Shown piece after piece: positions 9,730 through 18,015 of a stretch of DNA of 64,000 nt. A program made the translations under genes and the position numbers. The DNA is from Alistipes senegalensis. Lineage in GTDB: Bacteria > Pseudomonadota > Gammaproteobacteria > Burkholderiales > Burkholderiaceae_D. Under the pieces are notes generated by a model. The model saw nothing but the letters and a program-made list of their open reading frames with translations. It had not been told where the DNA came from and did not search any database. The stretch is from positions 1-64,000 of the forward strand of contig JAMPER010000001.1 of assembly GCA_023664945.1 (NCBI GenBank). The letters are read 5' to 3'. The number at the start of each line of letters is the position of its first letter. Within the stretch, counting starts at the first letter, position 1.

Positions 9730-9778
9730 AACACTGTCAGAAAAAATGACCGGTTTCATAAAAATTGAAGGAGGAAAC

Positions 9779-10678
9779 ATGACTGTAACGTCCGCGCCAT
9801 CGGCCTTGATGCTGGCGAACCAGCATTCCCTGGTTCCTGCCTTCACCGGCGCACTGGGCAACATCGAAGCCTATATAGCCGAAGTCAACAGGCTTCCCAT
9901 GCTTTCCTGCGAACAGGAAACCGCGCTGGCAAAACGTTATCGCGAACATGACGACCTTGCGGCAGCGCAAGCCCTGGTACTGTCGCATCTCAGGCTTGTC
10001 GCCTCCATCGCCAGAGGCTATCTTGGCTACGGCCTGCCCCACGCAGACCTCATACAGGAAGGCAATATCGGCCTGATGAAAGCCGTCAAACGCTTTGACC
10101 CGGAAATGGGCGTACGCCTGGTTTCCTATGCCATTCACTGGATCAAGGCAGAAATCCATGAATATATCCTTCGCAACTGGCGTATGGTCAAAGTTGCCAC
10201 CACCAAAGCGCAGCGCAAGCTTTTCTTCAACCTGCGCAGCCATCGTAACGGCAGCGAAACCATGAGCGAAGAACAAATTGACTCCCTCGCGCAAAAACTG
10301 AATGTCAGAAGAGAAGAAGTGCTGGAAATGGAAACCCGCATGAATGGCCGGGATATCGCGCTGGAACCCTCCTCCGACAATGATGATGAAAATTTTGCCC
10401 CCATTGCTTACCTCTCCTCGGAAGACAACGAACCGATGAAGCAGCTTGAGGCTCAACAGGCCGAGCGTCTCCAGTCTGAAGGACTCAAAGAAGCCTTAAA
10501 CAAACTGGACCCGCGTTCCCGCCGCATCATTGAGGCCCGCTGGCTCGCGGGTGAAAATGAAGCCGGTGCCACCCTGCATGCCCTCGCAGAAGAATTTGGC
10601 GTCTCCGCCGAGCGGATACGCCAGATTGAAACAGCTGCCATGAAAAAAATGAAAACAGCACTGGTTGCCTACCAATAA
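9779..10678 (+). CDS. rpoH: RNA polymerase heat-shock sigma factor RpoH (sigma-32)
   Basis: The frame is open from a TTG at 9710, inside the CIRCE element. The true start is the ATG at 9779, preceded by AAGGAGG, giving 299 residues. Region 2 includes the conserved LIQEGNIGLMKAVKRFDP, and the RpoH box QRKLFFNLRS, which distinguishes sigma-32 from other sigma-70 members, is intact. Region 4 ends with the helix-turn-helix FGVSAERIRQIE. RpoH directs RNA polymerase to heat-shock promoters. Two such promoters occur at grpE and dnaK in this window. An exact CIRCE element lies on its promoter, implying HrcA repression. Confidence 0.97.
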   Translation: MTVTSAPSALMLANQHSLVPAFTGALGNIEAYIAEVNRLPMLSCEQETALAKRYREHDDLAAAQALVLSHLRLVASIARGYLGYGLPHADLIQEGNIGLMKAVKRFDPEMGVRLVSYAIHWIKAEIHEYILRNWRMVKVATTKAQRKLFFNLRSHRNGSETMSEEQIDSLAQKLNVRREEVLEMETRMNGRDIALEPSSDNDDENFAPIAYLSSEDNEPMKQLEAQQAERLQSEGLKEALNKLDPRSRRIIEARWLAGENEAGATLHALAEEFGVSAERIRQIETAAMKKMKTALVAYQ

Positions 10679-10695
10679 GCCAGATAACAAAGGGA

Positions 10696-10734
10696 ACAGT
10701 AAAATAAGGCCGTTTTTTTGCCGAAAATTACTGT
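10696..10734. repeat. Inverted repeat between rpoH and the recombinase gene
   Basis: ACAGTAA at 10696-10702 and TTACTGT at 10728-10734 are perfect seven-base inverted arms around 25 bases containing a run of seven T. The right arm ends four bases before the recombinase ATG. It could be an operator, a transcript stem or chance. The T run lies inside the loop, so it is not a standard terminator. Confidence 0.35.
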
Positions 10735-10737
10735 AGT

Positions 10738-11742
10738 ATGAATGCATCTGCAACCTGTTCCCTTCCCTTTTCCTGCTTTCAACAACTAGCCGGCCAGTTC
10801 CTGCACGTATCCGAATTCAAGCCCACCACCGCCAGGACCTACCGGTCGACATTCTCATCTTTCTTCAGCTGGCTCTCCACAACAGGAGATCCCCTGCCAG
10901 CAAAAGAACATATCATCCTCTGGAAAGCCTTTCTCGGAAAAAACCGCTCTTTGGCAACCATCCAGACCTACCTGGCCGCCATCCGGCTATTCTTCAAATG
11001 GACAGAACAACAGGGCATCTATCCCGATATTACCCTGTCCATAAAAGGCATCCGGGTTGGCCGCTTTCCCCGAAAAGACTTCCTGACACCGAAACAAGTC
11101 CTCTCGCTTCTTGACAAAGCTACCCAGGGAAAAACCGCCCTGCGTGACTATGCCCTGATTTTGCTGATGGTCACCTGCGGCCTGCGCGTATCAGAAGCCG
11201 CCAAGGCAAACATAGGCGACTTGCGGCATATCGGCGGAAAACCCGTCCTGTATATCTACGGAAAAGGCCGGGATGGCAAAACAGAATCCGTAAACGTACC
11301 GGGGAAAGCCGTTTCGGCCATTACCCGCTACCTGGCCACAAGACCAGCGCTAACGCCCCATTCCCCCTTATTTGCATCGGCAGGACGAAATAACCCGGGA
11401 GGCCATCTCTCGGCACGCTCAATCAGCCGTATCATCAAAACCCTGTTACTGTCCTGCGGCATCAATAACAGCCAGTTAACCGCGCACTCCCTGCGCCATA
11501 CCGCTGTTACCCTGTCCCTCAAAGCAGGCGCAACCCTGCAACAAGTCCAGCAATTCGCCCGGCACAGCCTGATTATCACCACCCAGATTTATGCGCATAA
11601 CCTCGACCGGCTGCGCAATCCCTGCTCAAACAAAATCTCCCGCTTTCTTTTCCAGGAAAACCGGATACATCAGGAAAAAGACACTTCCCCCGGCATAATC
11701 AACACTGTCCCGCACCCGGCCCTGGCTTTCCCCCTGTGCTGA
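10738..11742 (+). CDS. Tyrosine recombinase (XerC/D-like integrase)
   Basis: The 334-residue protein has an N-terminal SAM-like core-binding domain (about 12-100) and a complete catalytic set: R150 (CGLRVSEAA), K176 (YGKGRDGK), H250 and R253 (HSLRH), H276 and Y285 (IYAHN). It should be an active site-specific recombinase. After the nucleophile there are about 50 further residues, longer than XerC or XerD (about 300 in all). It has no SD and starts 59 bases after rpoH. It is not flanked by phage genes or obvious attachment sites, so it may be a resident Xer-like enzyme rather than a mobile integrase. Its target is unknown. Confidence 0.9.
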   Translation: MNASATCSLPFSCFQQLAGQFLHVSEFKPTTARTYRSTFSSFFSWLSTTGDPLPAKEHIILWKAFLGKNRSLATIQTYLAAIRLFFKWTEQQGIYPDITLSIKGIRVGRFPRKDFLTPKQVLSLLDKATQGKTALRDYALILLMVTCGLRVSEAAKANIGDLRHIGGKPVLYIYGKGRDGKTESVNVPGKAVSAITRYLATRPALTPHSPLFASAGRNNPGGHLSARSISRIIKTLLLSCGINNSQLTAHSLRHTAVTLSLKAGATLQQVQQFARHSLIITTQIYAHNLDRLRNPCSNKISRFLFQENRIHQEKDTSPGIINTVPHPALAFPLC

Positions 11743-11745
11743 TAA

Positions 11746-12618
11746 CTACCGTCCCGGATAAAAATGAACCGGCCGTTCAATCCCGGCTTCTGCCTGCGTC
11801 ACCGAACAGAAAGCATGACCGTAAATAACCTCATAAGGCATCCGTATCAGTCCCTCTTCATCCCGGCCGCTTTCCAGTGCATCCATCAGTTGCCCATAAG
11901 CCTGCCTGCCCATCAAGGCACGCGGACGATTAACCAACACATTACCTCCAAACGCACGTACATCCGACAAGCACTTTTTAACAGAGGAATATGTCACCAC
12001 CATTTCTTCCCTGTCCAGCACCGGTGAAGGAAAACCGGCATCCACCAGCGCATCACCCAAGTCATGCATCTCCATAAAAGGCAGGATATGCCCATAGCCG
12101 TCCACCTGGCAGAAAGCCTCGCGCAGCGGAGAAAGTGTCCCCGGCCCAAAACAGGAAAACAGAAGCATTCCGTCAGCATCCAGCACGGCCTTCCATGCGG
12201 AAAACACCTGAAAAGGCGAAGAATGCCAATGCAAAGCCAGATTGGACCACACCATGCCAAAACTGCCCGGCAAAAAAGGCAGCGCGGCAAAATCAGCGCA
12301 TACCGGGCTTGCCGGCACACATCCGGCATCTGCAAGCCCGGCCTGCAACATCCCCTCGGAAGCATCCAGCGCCACAACCTCTGCCCCGGGAAAACGCCCC
12401 TTTAACCGCGCCCAGTCAGCGCCCTCCCCGCACCCGGCATCCAGAAGACGCCTCGGGTCAAGGCGAATCCCGGCAAGCCGCTCGTGCATCCGGGCCGCCA
12501 CCTCCCGGCGCAAAAAAGCCGAACCGGCAAGCCGCGATGGCACAGCAAAGCGTTTTCTTACAGCAAAAAGATCAATACTTTCTGCTGCCTCATCAGGCAG
12601 CCCATAAAAACAAGACAT
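11746..12618 (-). CDS. BioC-like malonyl-ACP methyltransferase
   Basis: A class I SAM-dependent methyltransferase with motif I LLDAGCGEGADW, an acidic motif II (VVALDAS) and the post-motif WSNLALHW that resembles BioC. BioC methylates malonyl-ACP at the start of pimeloyl (biotin) synthesis. No other biotin gene is nearby, so the substrate is inferred. The frame is open from a GTG at 12690, only eight bases from the divergent comF start. I prefer the ATG at 12618 (290 residues), which leaves about 80 bases for divergent promoters. The 3' end lies three bases from the convergent recombinase gene. Confidence 0.78.
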   Translation of the reverse strand: MSCFYGLPDEAAESIDLFAVRKRFAVPSRLAGSAFLRREVAARMHERLAGIRLDPRRLLDAGCGEGADWARLKGRFPGAEVVALDASEGMLQAGLADAGCVPASPVCADFAALPFLPGSFGMVWSNLALHWHSSPFQVFSAWKAVLDADGMLLFSCFGPGTLSPLREAFCQVDGYGHILPFMEMHDLGDALVDAGFPSPVLDREEMVVTYSSVKKCLSDVRAFGGNVLVNRPRALMGRQAYGQLMDALESGRDEEGLIRMPYEVIYGHAFCSVTQAEAGIERPVHFYPGR

Positions 12619-12698
12619 GAAATCCGGAAAAGAGAATGCGATAATACGGCCTGCCCTGAACAACAGCTCAGCAAACAGTTCAAGCCGCACCCTTTGAC

Positions 12699-13433
12699 AT
12701 GCTGCACATGCTCCGCGAAAAAACCTCCTGGTTAACCGGCATACTGCCCGCCTTGCCGCACTTTTGCGCGCTTTGCGCCCAGGTCAGCCCGCAAAGCCTG
12801 TGCCCAGCCTGTCTTGACCGTTATTTTACCCGCTTCACCCCGCGCTGCCGGATATGCGCTGAAAAACTGCCCGAAAAACAACCTGATCCGCTGTGTGGAG
12901 CCTGCCTGAAAAATCCGCCATCCTTTGACCGTATCATTACCGCAGCAGATTATGAACCGCCCGTTGACCAGCTTGTCCAGTCACTCAAGTTCGGTGGCAA
13001 ACTGGCTTTGGCCCCGCTCTTTGCCAACCTCATCGCACAGGCTGTCCTCCAGGCAGAAAACCTGCCGCTGCCGGACATCATTGCCCCTGTTCCCCTGGCA
13101 GCCCAAAGACTTTCGGAACGGGGATTCAACCAGTCGCTTGAAATCGCCCGGCGCCTTTCACAGCAACTGCACATCCCGCTGATTCCAACACTTGTCAGCC
13201 GAACCCGCGAAACCGCTCCCCAATCCCTTACCGCCATGGCCGAACGGCGCAAAAACATCCGGCAGGCCTTTGCCGTTGGCGCACCTTTTCGCTCCCGCCT
13301 AAACGGCCGTCATATCGCTATCGTTGATGATGTCCTCACCACCGGCCACACCATGGGCGAAATCGCCCGCATACTCAAACAGGCAGGCGCAGAAACCGTC
13401 AGCGGATTCATTTTTGCACGAACCCCTCTTTAA
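12699..13433 (+). CDS. comF: ComF family phosphoribosyltransferase-like protein
   Basis: The 244-residue protein has the N-terminal zinc-ribbon cysteines of ComF/GntX proteins (CALC, CPAC, CRIC and CGAC, residues about 23-70). The C-terminal type I phosphoribosyltransferase fold has the PRPP loop VDDVLTTGHT. The family is linked to DNA uptake in competent bacteria and to use of DNA as nutrient, but the reaction is not established. It is followed after 15 bases by trmL, probably in one transcript. Confidence 0.93.
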   Translation: MLHMLREKTSWLTGILPALPHFCALCAQVSPQSLCPACLDRYFTRFTPRCRICAEKLPEKQPDPLCGACLKNPPSFDRIITAADYEPPVDQLVQSLKFGGKLALAPLFANLIAQAVLQAENLPLPDIIAPVPLAAQRLSERGFNQSLEIARRLSQQLHIPLIPTLVSRTRETAPQSLTAMAERRKNIRQAFAVGAPFRSRLNGRHIAIVDDVLTTGHTMGEIARILKQAGAETVSGFIFARTPL

Positions 13434-13448
13434 ACAGCAAGGAAAACC

Positions 13449-13925
13449 ATGTTCCACGTTGTACTGGTCGAACCGGAAATCCCGCCCAACACCGGCAACA
13501 TCATCCGCCTTTGCGCCAACACCGGCGCACAGCTCCATTTAATCGAGCCATTGGGCTTTCCCCTTGACGATGCCAAAATGCGCCGGGCAGGACTGGACTA
13601 TCACGAATTCGCCACCATAAAAGTCTATCGGAACTGGGCAGACTTTCTCGGCCAAAACCAGCCCGATCCCGGCAGAATATTTGCACTGACCACCCGCGGC
13701 ACAACCTGTTTTGCCGACACCGCTTTCAAACCGGGCGACTTCTTTGTTTTCGGTTCGGAAACCAAAGGGCTGGCAGCCAGCCTGCGAGAAAGCTTTCCAC
13801 CGGCTCAGCGCCTGTACCTGCCCATGCGCCCCAACAACCGCAGTCTGAACCTTTCCAACACCGTCGCCATCGTCGTTTACGAAGCCTGGCGGCAAAACAA
13901 CTTCAAAGATAGCGTTTTAAAATAA
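13449..13925 (+). CDS. trmL: tRNA (cytidine/uridine34-2'-O)-methyltransferase
   Basis: The 158-residue SPOUT methyltransferase has the family motifs PEIPPNTGNIIRLCANTG near the start, FGSETKGL in the middle, and LPMRPNNRSLNLSNTVAIVVYE near the end, which forms the knotted SAM site. TrmL methylates the wobble ribose of certain leucine tRNAs. The length is typical. AAGGAAAACC precedes the ATG, and the gene lies 15 bases after comF. It is convergent with dnaJ. Confidence 0.96.
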   Translation: MFHVVLVEPEIPPNTGNIIRLCANTGAQLHLIEPLGFPLDDAKMRRAGLDYHEFATIKVYRNWADFLGQNQPDPGRIFALTTRGTTCFADTAFKPGDFFVFGSETKGLAASLRESFPPAQRLYLPMRPNNRSLNLSNTVAIVVYEAWRQNNFKDSVLK

Positions 13926-13926
13926 A

Positions 13927-13952
13927 AACCGGCCGGATACCACCGGCCGGTT
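13927..13952 (-). terminator. Rho-independent terminator of dnaK-dnaJ
   Basis: Perfect ten-base arms (AACCGGCCGG / CCGGCCGGTT) enclose a six-base loop. On the minus strand the stem is followed by a T-rich tract (TTTATTTT), as expected for termination of dnaJ transcripts, which end 20 bases earlier. On the plus strand only an A-run follows, so it would be weaker for trmL. Confidence 0.85.
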
Positions 13953-13972
13953 GAACAAAAAAAACGTCGGGA

Positions 13973-15109
13973 CTAGCCGTTAAAAAAATCCCGGACCCGC
14001 TGGCCCCACGACTTATCCTGCGGCGTATGCTTTTCGCCGCCTTCTGTCACCAGCTTGTCAAACTCTTTCAACAATTCCTTCTGCCGGTCTGTCAGCTTCA
14101 CCGGCGTCTCAAGCGTCACATGGCAAAAGAGATCGCCTGGTTTTCCGGTCCGCACACCACGGATACCCTTGCCGCGCAAACGGAAAATCTTGCCTGTCTG
14201 CGTGCCTTCCGGAACAGGGAAAGAAACCTTGCCATCCAGCGTCGGCACTTCAATATCGCCGCCCAAAGCCGCACGGGCAAACGAAACCGGCACCTCACAA
14301 TGCAAATCGTCCCCTTCCCGCTGGAAAACCGGATGCGGCCTGATGCGGATTTCCACATACAAATCCCCCGGCGGACCGCCGTTCGCGCCCGGTTCCCCGT
14401 TCCCCGACGAGCGGATACGCATCCCGTCGTCAATCCCGGCCGGAATCTTCACCTCCAGCGTCTTGTTATGCTTGACTCGTCCTACGCCATGGCACTTGGT
14501 ACAGGGATCCTTAATCGTCTTGCCCATCCCGTTACAGGTCGGGCACGTCTGCTGGATACTGAAAAAGCCCTGCTGCATACGAACCTGCCCCGTACCCTCG
14601 CAAGTCTTGCAAGTCTCCGGCGAAGTTCCCGGCTTCGCACCGGAACCCTTGCAAGTATCGCACTCATCCCATGACGGAACGCGAATCACCTTGTCCGAAC
14701 CGGCAGCGGCCTCTTCCAGCGTAATATCCAGGTTATAACGCAAATCCGCGCCCCGGTACATCTGCGGCCCGCCGCCCCGCGGCCCTCTTCCCGTCCCGAA
14801 AATATCACCGAAAATATCGCCAAAGGCATCGGCAAAACCGCCTGCCCCCGCGCCCCTGAAACCGCCGCCCATATTCATATTGGGATCCACACCGGCATGA
14901 CCAAACCGGTCATAGGCCGCGCGTTTTTCCTCATCGGAGAGCATCTCGTAGGCTTCTTTCACCTCCTTGAACTTGCTCTCTGCAGTCTTGCTGTCGGGGT
15001 TTCGGTCAGGGTGATACTTCATCGCCAGCTTGCGATAAGCCTTCTTGATCTCCTCTTCCGATGCGTTTTTGGGTACGCCCAATACTTCGTAAAAATCCCG
15101 CTTTGCCAT
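13973..15109 (-). CDS. dnaJ: Chaperone protein DnaJ (Hsp40)
   Basis: The 378-residue type I DnaJ has a J domain with the HPD motif (YHPDRNPD, about 32-39) and a G/F-rich linker (about 75-115). Four zinc-finger repeats follow ([32 protein letters not shown]), then the substrate-binding C-terminal domains. It delivers unfolded clients to DnaK and stimulates its ATPase. It lies 167 bases after dnaK on the same strand and is probably co-transcribed from the dnaK sigma-32 promoter. A strong terminator follows. Confidence 0.98.
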   Translation of the reverse strand: MAKRDFYEVLGVPKNASEEEIKKAYRKLAMKYHPDRNPDSKTAESKFKEVKEAYEMLSDEEKRAAYDRFGHAGVDPNMNMGGGFRGAGAGGFADAFGDIFGDIFGTGRGPRGGGPQMYRGADLRYNLDITLEEAAAGSDKVIRVPSWDECDTCKGSGAKPGTSPETCKTCEGTGQVRMQQGFFSIQQTCPTCNGMGKTIKDPCTKCHGVGRVKHNKTLEVKIPAGIDDGMRIRSSGNGEPGANGGPPGDLYVEIRIRPHPVFQREGDDLHCEVPVSFARAALGGDIEVPTLDGKVSFPVPEGTQTGKIFRLRGKGIRGVRTGKPGDLFCHVTLETPVKLTDRQKELLKEFDKLVTEGGEKHTPQDKSWGQRVRDFFNG

Positions 15110-15188
15110 CTTGTCCCACTATGCCATGAAAATCCGTCACACCTCATGCCGGATTCAGTTTTCCTTGCCCGATACCACCCGGCAAAAA

Positions 15189-15216
15189 CCGGCCTGCCTA
15201 TCAGGCAGAAAGCCGG
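15189..15216 (-). repeat. Stem-loop in the dnaK-dnaJ intergenic region
   Basis: CCGGC-CTGCCT at 15189-15199 can pair with AGGCAG (15203-15208) and GCCGG (15212-15216), leaving a three-base loop and a three-base bulge. No T-run follows on either strand, so it is not a terminator. An RNA stability or processing role, giving less dnaJ than dnaK, is possible but unproven. Confidence 0.5.
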
Positions 15217-15276
15217 ATCAGGGTTTCACGGCAACCCGTCAAACCCTGCCGGCCAAACACCTCATTTGCCAAAGGC

Positions 15277-17235
15277 CTATTCGCCTTTGCCTTCCTTGCC
15301 TGCGTCCTTCACTTCCTTGAACTCGGCATCAACCACATCCGCCTCCTGGGGCTGCTCCCCGGCTGCGCCGCCGGCAGCCTGGCCTGCCGCACCGGCTTGC
15401 TGCTGGGCCTGCATATCCGCATACATCTTTTCACCCAGCTTTTGCGCCGCCGTGGACAACGCCGCAACCTTGGCATCAATGGCCGCCTTGTCATTTTCAC
15501 GCAAAACCGCCTCCAGCTCGCCAAGCGCCTTCTCAATCGCTTCCTTGTCGGCAGCCTCCAGCTTGTCGCCATATTCCGTCATGGATTTGCGGGTCGAGTG
15601 CAGCAAGGCATCCCCCTGGTTGCGCGCATCAGCCAGCTCACGCATCTTCTGGTCTTCAGCCGCATTGAGCTCGGCATCCTTGACCATACGCTGGATCTCT
15701 TCCTCCGTCAGGCCGGAATTCGCCTTGATAGTAATCTTGTTTTCCTTGCCGGTAGCCTTGTCCTTTGCGCTCACATTCAAAATACCGTTGGCGTCAATAT
15801 CAAAAGTTACCTCAATTTGCGGCATCCCGCGGGGAGCTGCCGGAATTCCCTCAAGATTGAACTCGCCAAGCGCCTTGTTGCCAACCGCCATTTCGCGCTC
15901 GCCCTGATACACCTTGATCGTCACCGCCGGCTGGTTATCCTCGGCCGTCGAAAACACCTGGCTGAACTTGGTCGGGATCGTCGTGTTTTTCTTGATCATC
16001 TTGGTCATCACACCGCCAAGCGTCTCAATCCCCAAAGACAGCGGCGTCACGTCCAGGAGCAGCAAATCGGTACGGTCGCCAGACAACACCGACCCCTGCA
16101 AGGCCGCACCAACCGCAACTGCCTCGTCCGGATTCACATCCTTTCTCGGATCCTTGCCGAAAAACTCCTTCACCTTCTCCTGCACCTTCGGCATCCGCGT
16201 CATGCCGCCCACCAGGATAACATCGCTGATATCACCGGCTTTTACCCCTGCATCCTGCAAGGCAATCCGGCAGGGTTCAATCGTACGGTCAATCAGGTCT
16301 TCCACCAGCGCTTCCAGCTTCGCGCGCGAAATCCGCACATTCAGGTGAAGCGGCGTGCCATTGTTCATGGCAATATAAGGCTCGTTCACCTCTGTCTGCT
16401 GTGCGGAAGAAAGCTCAATCTTGGCACGTTCGGCAGAAGCCTTGATCCGCTGAAGCGCAATCGGATCATTCTTCAGGTCAATGCCATTTTGCTTGTTGAA
16501 CTCTTCCAGAATAAAGTTAATCAGCCGCTGGTCAAAATCCTCCCCGCCCAGGAACGTATCCCCGTTGGTAGAAAGCACCTCAAACTGCTTGTCGCCATCC
16601 ACATCCGCAATCTCGATAATCGAAATATCGAATGTGCCGCCACCCAGGTCATACACAGCTATCTTGCGGTCACCCTTGCCAGCCTTGTCCAGGCCAAAAG
16701 CCAGCGCGGCTGCCGTCGGTTCATTGATAATCCGCTTGACATCCAGCCCGGCAATCCGGCCGGCATCCTTGGTTGCCTGACGCTGCGAATCATTGAAATA
16801 GGCCGGAACCGTAATCACCGCTTCCGTCACCTCCTCGCCCAGATAATCCTCGGCCGTCTTTTTCATCTTGCGCAGCACTTCTGCCGATACCTGCTGGGGA
16901 GCCAGCCGCTTGTTATCCAGCACCGAAACCCAGGCATCGCCATTATCAGCCTTCACAATCGAAAACGGCATCCGGCCGATATCCTTCTGCACTTCCTTCT
17001 CGTCAAAACGGCGGCCAATCAGGCGCTTGATGGCAAAAAGCGTATTTTTCGGATTGGTCACCGCCTGCCGCTTGGCAGCCGCGCCAACCAGCGTCTCGCC
17101 ATCTTCCTGGTAGGCAATAATAGATGGCGTCGTACGCGCACCTTCCACATTCTCGATAACCCGGGACTGCCCGCCCTCAATAACCGATACGCAGGAGTTC
17201 GTCGTACCCAGATCAATGCCGATAATTTTTCCCAT
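15277..17235 (-). CDS. dnaK: Chaperone protein DnaK (Hsp70)
   Basis: This is a 652-residue Hsp70. The frame extends to a TTG at 17250, but the ATG at 17235 begins the conserved [15 protein letters not shown] and follows GAAAGGAAG. The nucleotide-binding domain shows [21 protein letters not shown] and [10 protein letters not shown]. The substrate-binding domain and helical lid follow, and the C-terminal tail is Gly/Ala/Gln-rich, ending in acidic residues with a final EGKGE rather than the E. coli-type ending. DnaK folds and protects proteins with DnaJ and GrpE. A sigma-32-type promoter lies 107 bases upstream, overlapping the grpE stop. Confidence 0.98.
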   Translation of the reverse strand: MGKIIGIDLGTTNSCVSVIEGGQSRVIENVEGARTTPSIIAYQEDGETLVGAAAKRQAVTNPKNTLFAIKRLIGRRFDEKEVQKDIGRMPFSIVKADNGDAWVSVLDNKRLAPQQVSAEVLRKMKKTAEDYLGEEVTEAVITVPAYFNDSQRQATKDAGRIAGLDVKRIINEPTAAALAFGLDKAGKGDRKIAVYDLGGGTFDISIIEIADVDGDKQFEVLSTNGDTFLGGEDFDQRLINFILEEFNKQNGIDLKNDPIALQRIKASAERAKIELSSAQQTEVNEPYIAMNNGTPLHLNVRISRAKLEALVEDLIDRTIEPCRIALQDAGVKAGDISDVILVGGMTRMPKVQEKVKEFFGKDPRKDVNPDEAVAVGAALQGSVLSGDRTDLLLLDVTPLSLGIETLGGVMTKMIKKNTTIPTKFSQVFSTAEDNQPAVTIKVYQGEREMAVGNKALGEFNLEGIPAAPRGMPQIEVTFDIDANGILNVSAKDKATGKENKITIKANSGLTEEEIQRMVKDAELNAAEDQKMRELADARNQGDALLHSTRKSMTEYGDKLEAADKEAIEKALGELEAVLRENDKAAIDAKVAALSTAAQKLGEKMYADMQAQQQAGAAGQAAGGAAGEQPQEADVVDAEFKEVKDAGKEGKGE

Positions 17236-17341
17236 TTTTCTTCCTTTCAAACCAGTTTTCCGATCCGGACGCCTTCTTCATAAAGCACGCTGTATGTCAC
17301 AGCCGCCGTGCATCCGGACAATATCTCTCTTCTGCTTTTAT

Positions 17342-17369
17342 ATATGGCGTCGTTTTTTTCGGTTTCAAG
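17342..17369 (-). promoter_or_regulatory. Sigma-32 promoter of dnaK
   Basis: On the minus strand CTTGAAA (17369-17363) is followed after 13 bases by CGCCATAT (17349-17342). This matches the sigma-32 consensus CTTGAAA-N13/14-CCCCATnT at all but one defined position. The -35 element overlaps the grpE stop codon, so dnaK has its own heat-shock promoter besides read-through from grpE. Confidence 0.85.
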
Positions 17370-17925
17370 ATCCTTTTGAAGCCGCCACCGTCACCACAGC
17401 CGGCCTAAGCAGGCGGTCTGCCAGGGTATACCCCTTTTGCAGCACCTCCACCACTGTATTGGGATCCTGTTCCGAAGGCACCGTTGAAATAGCCTGATGT
17501 TTCATCGGATCCAGCTTTTCCCCTTTTTCGGGAACCACCGCCACCAGCCGGTTTTGCTCAAACACCTGTGTCAGCTGGCGCAAGGTCGCTTCCACCCCCT
17601 CACGGATAGATTCCACCGTCGGCACATCCACCGTCAGGCTCATCTCCAGGCTGTCCTTGACAGCCAGCATGGACTGGGCAAACCCCTCCACAGCAAACTT
17701 GTGAGCCTTGGCGACATCCTCCTGGGCGCGGCGGCGGACATTTTCCATTTCCGCCCTGGCCCGCAAAAACGCATCCTGCATTTCAGCCGCCTTCTGCTCG
17801 GCCTGCGCCAGCCTTGCCTCAACAGACAATGCCTCCTTTTCCCCCTCAGATGAAACAACCTCCTCTTCAAGAGCAGCCTCCTGCTCCACAGCAGATGACG
17901 CCTTCTCTTCCTTGTCGTCCTGCAC
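17365..17925 (-). CDS. grpE: Nucleotide exchange factor GrpE
   Basis: The 186-residue protein has an acidic, disordered N-terminus and a long coiled-coil helix (about 35-90, rich in A, E and Q). A compact C-terminal beta domain contains [20 protein letters not shown] and [20 protein letters not shown], which is diagnostic. GrpE exchanges nucleotide on DnaK. The start is GTG at 17925, supported by GGAGGAA five bases upstream. A sigma-32 promoter lies 36-63 bases before the start. The stop codon overlaps the dnaK promoter. Confidence 0.97.
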   Translation of the reverse strand: MQDDKEEKASSAVEQEAALEEEVVSSEGEKEALSVEARLAQAEQKAAEMQDAFLRARAEMENVRRRAQEDVAKAHKFAVEGFAQSMLAVKDSLEMSLTVDVPTVESIREGVEATLRQLTQVFEQNRLVAVVPEKGEKLDPMKHQAISTVPSEQDPNTVVEVLQKGYTLADRLLRPAVVTVAASKGS

Positions 17926-17960
17926 GGCTTCCTCCAGTCAAAACATAAGCAATCCCTCAA

Positions 17961-17988
17961 AGCTGGGGACAAATCCCGGCTTTTCAAG
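17961..17988 (-). promoter_or_regulatory. Sigma-32 promoter of grpE
   Basis: On the minus strand CTTGAAA (17988-17982) is followed after 13 bases by CCCCAGCT (17968-17961). All seven -35 positions and six of seven defined -10 positions match the sigma-32 consensus. It lies between recN and grpE, so grpE is driven independently of recN. Confidence 0.85.
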
Positions 17989-18015
17989 CCATTTTTCAGG
18001 AAAAATCAGAAAAAA

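Noticed and set aside
9710-9778. N-terminal extension of rpoH from a TTG at 9710
   Set aside because: It would be translated from inside the CIRCE element; the ATG at 9779 has a perfect AAGGAGG and matches the conserved RpoH start.
13927-13952. CCGGCCGG palindrome as a repeat element or recombination site
   Set aside because: Its position 20 bases after dnaJ and the T-rich tract on the minus strand explain it as a terminator.
15397-17283. 628-codon plus-strand open frame opposite dnaK
   Set aside because: It is an antisense artefact of dnaK codon bias; dnaK is certain on the minus strand.
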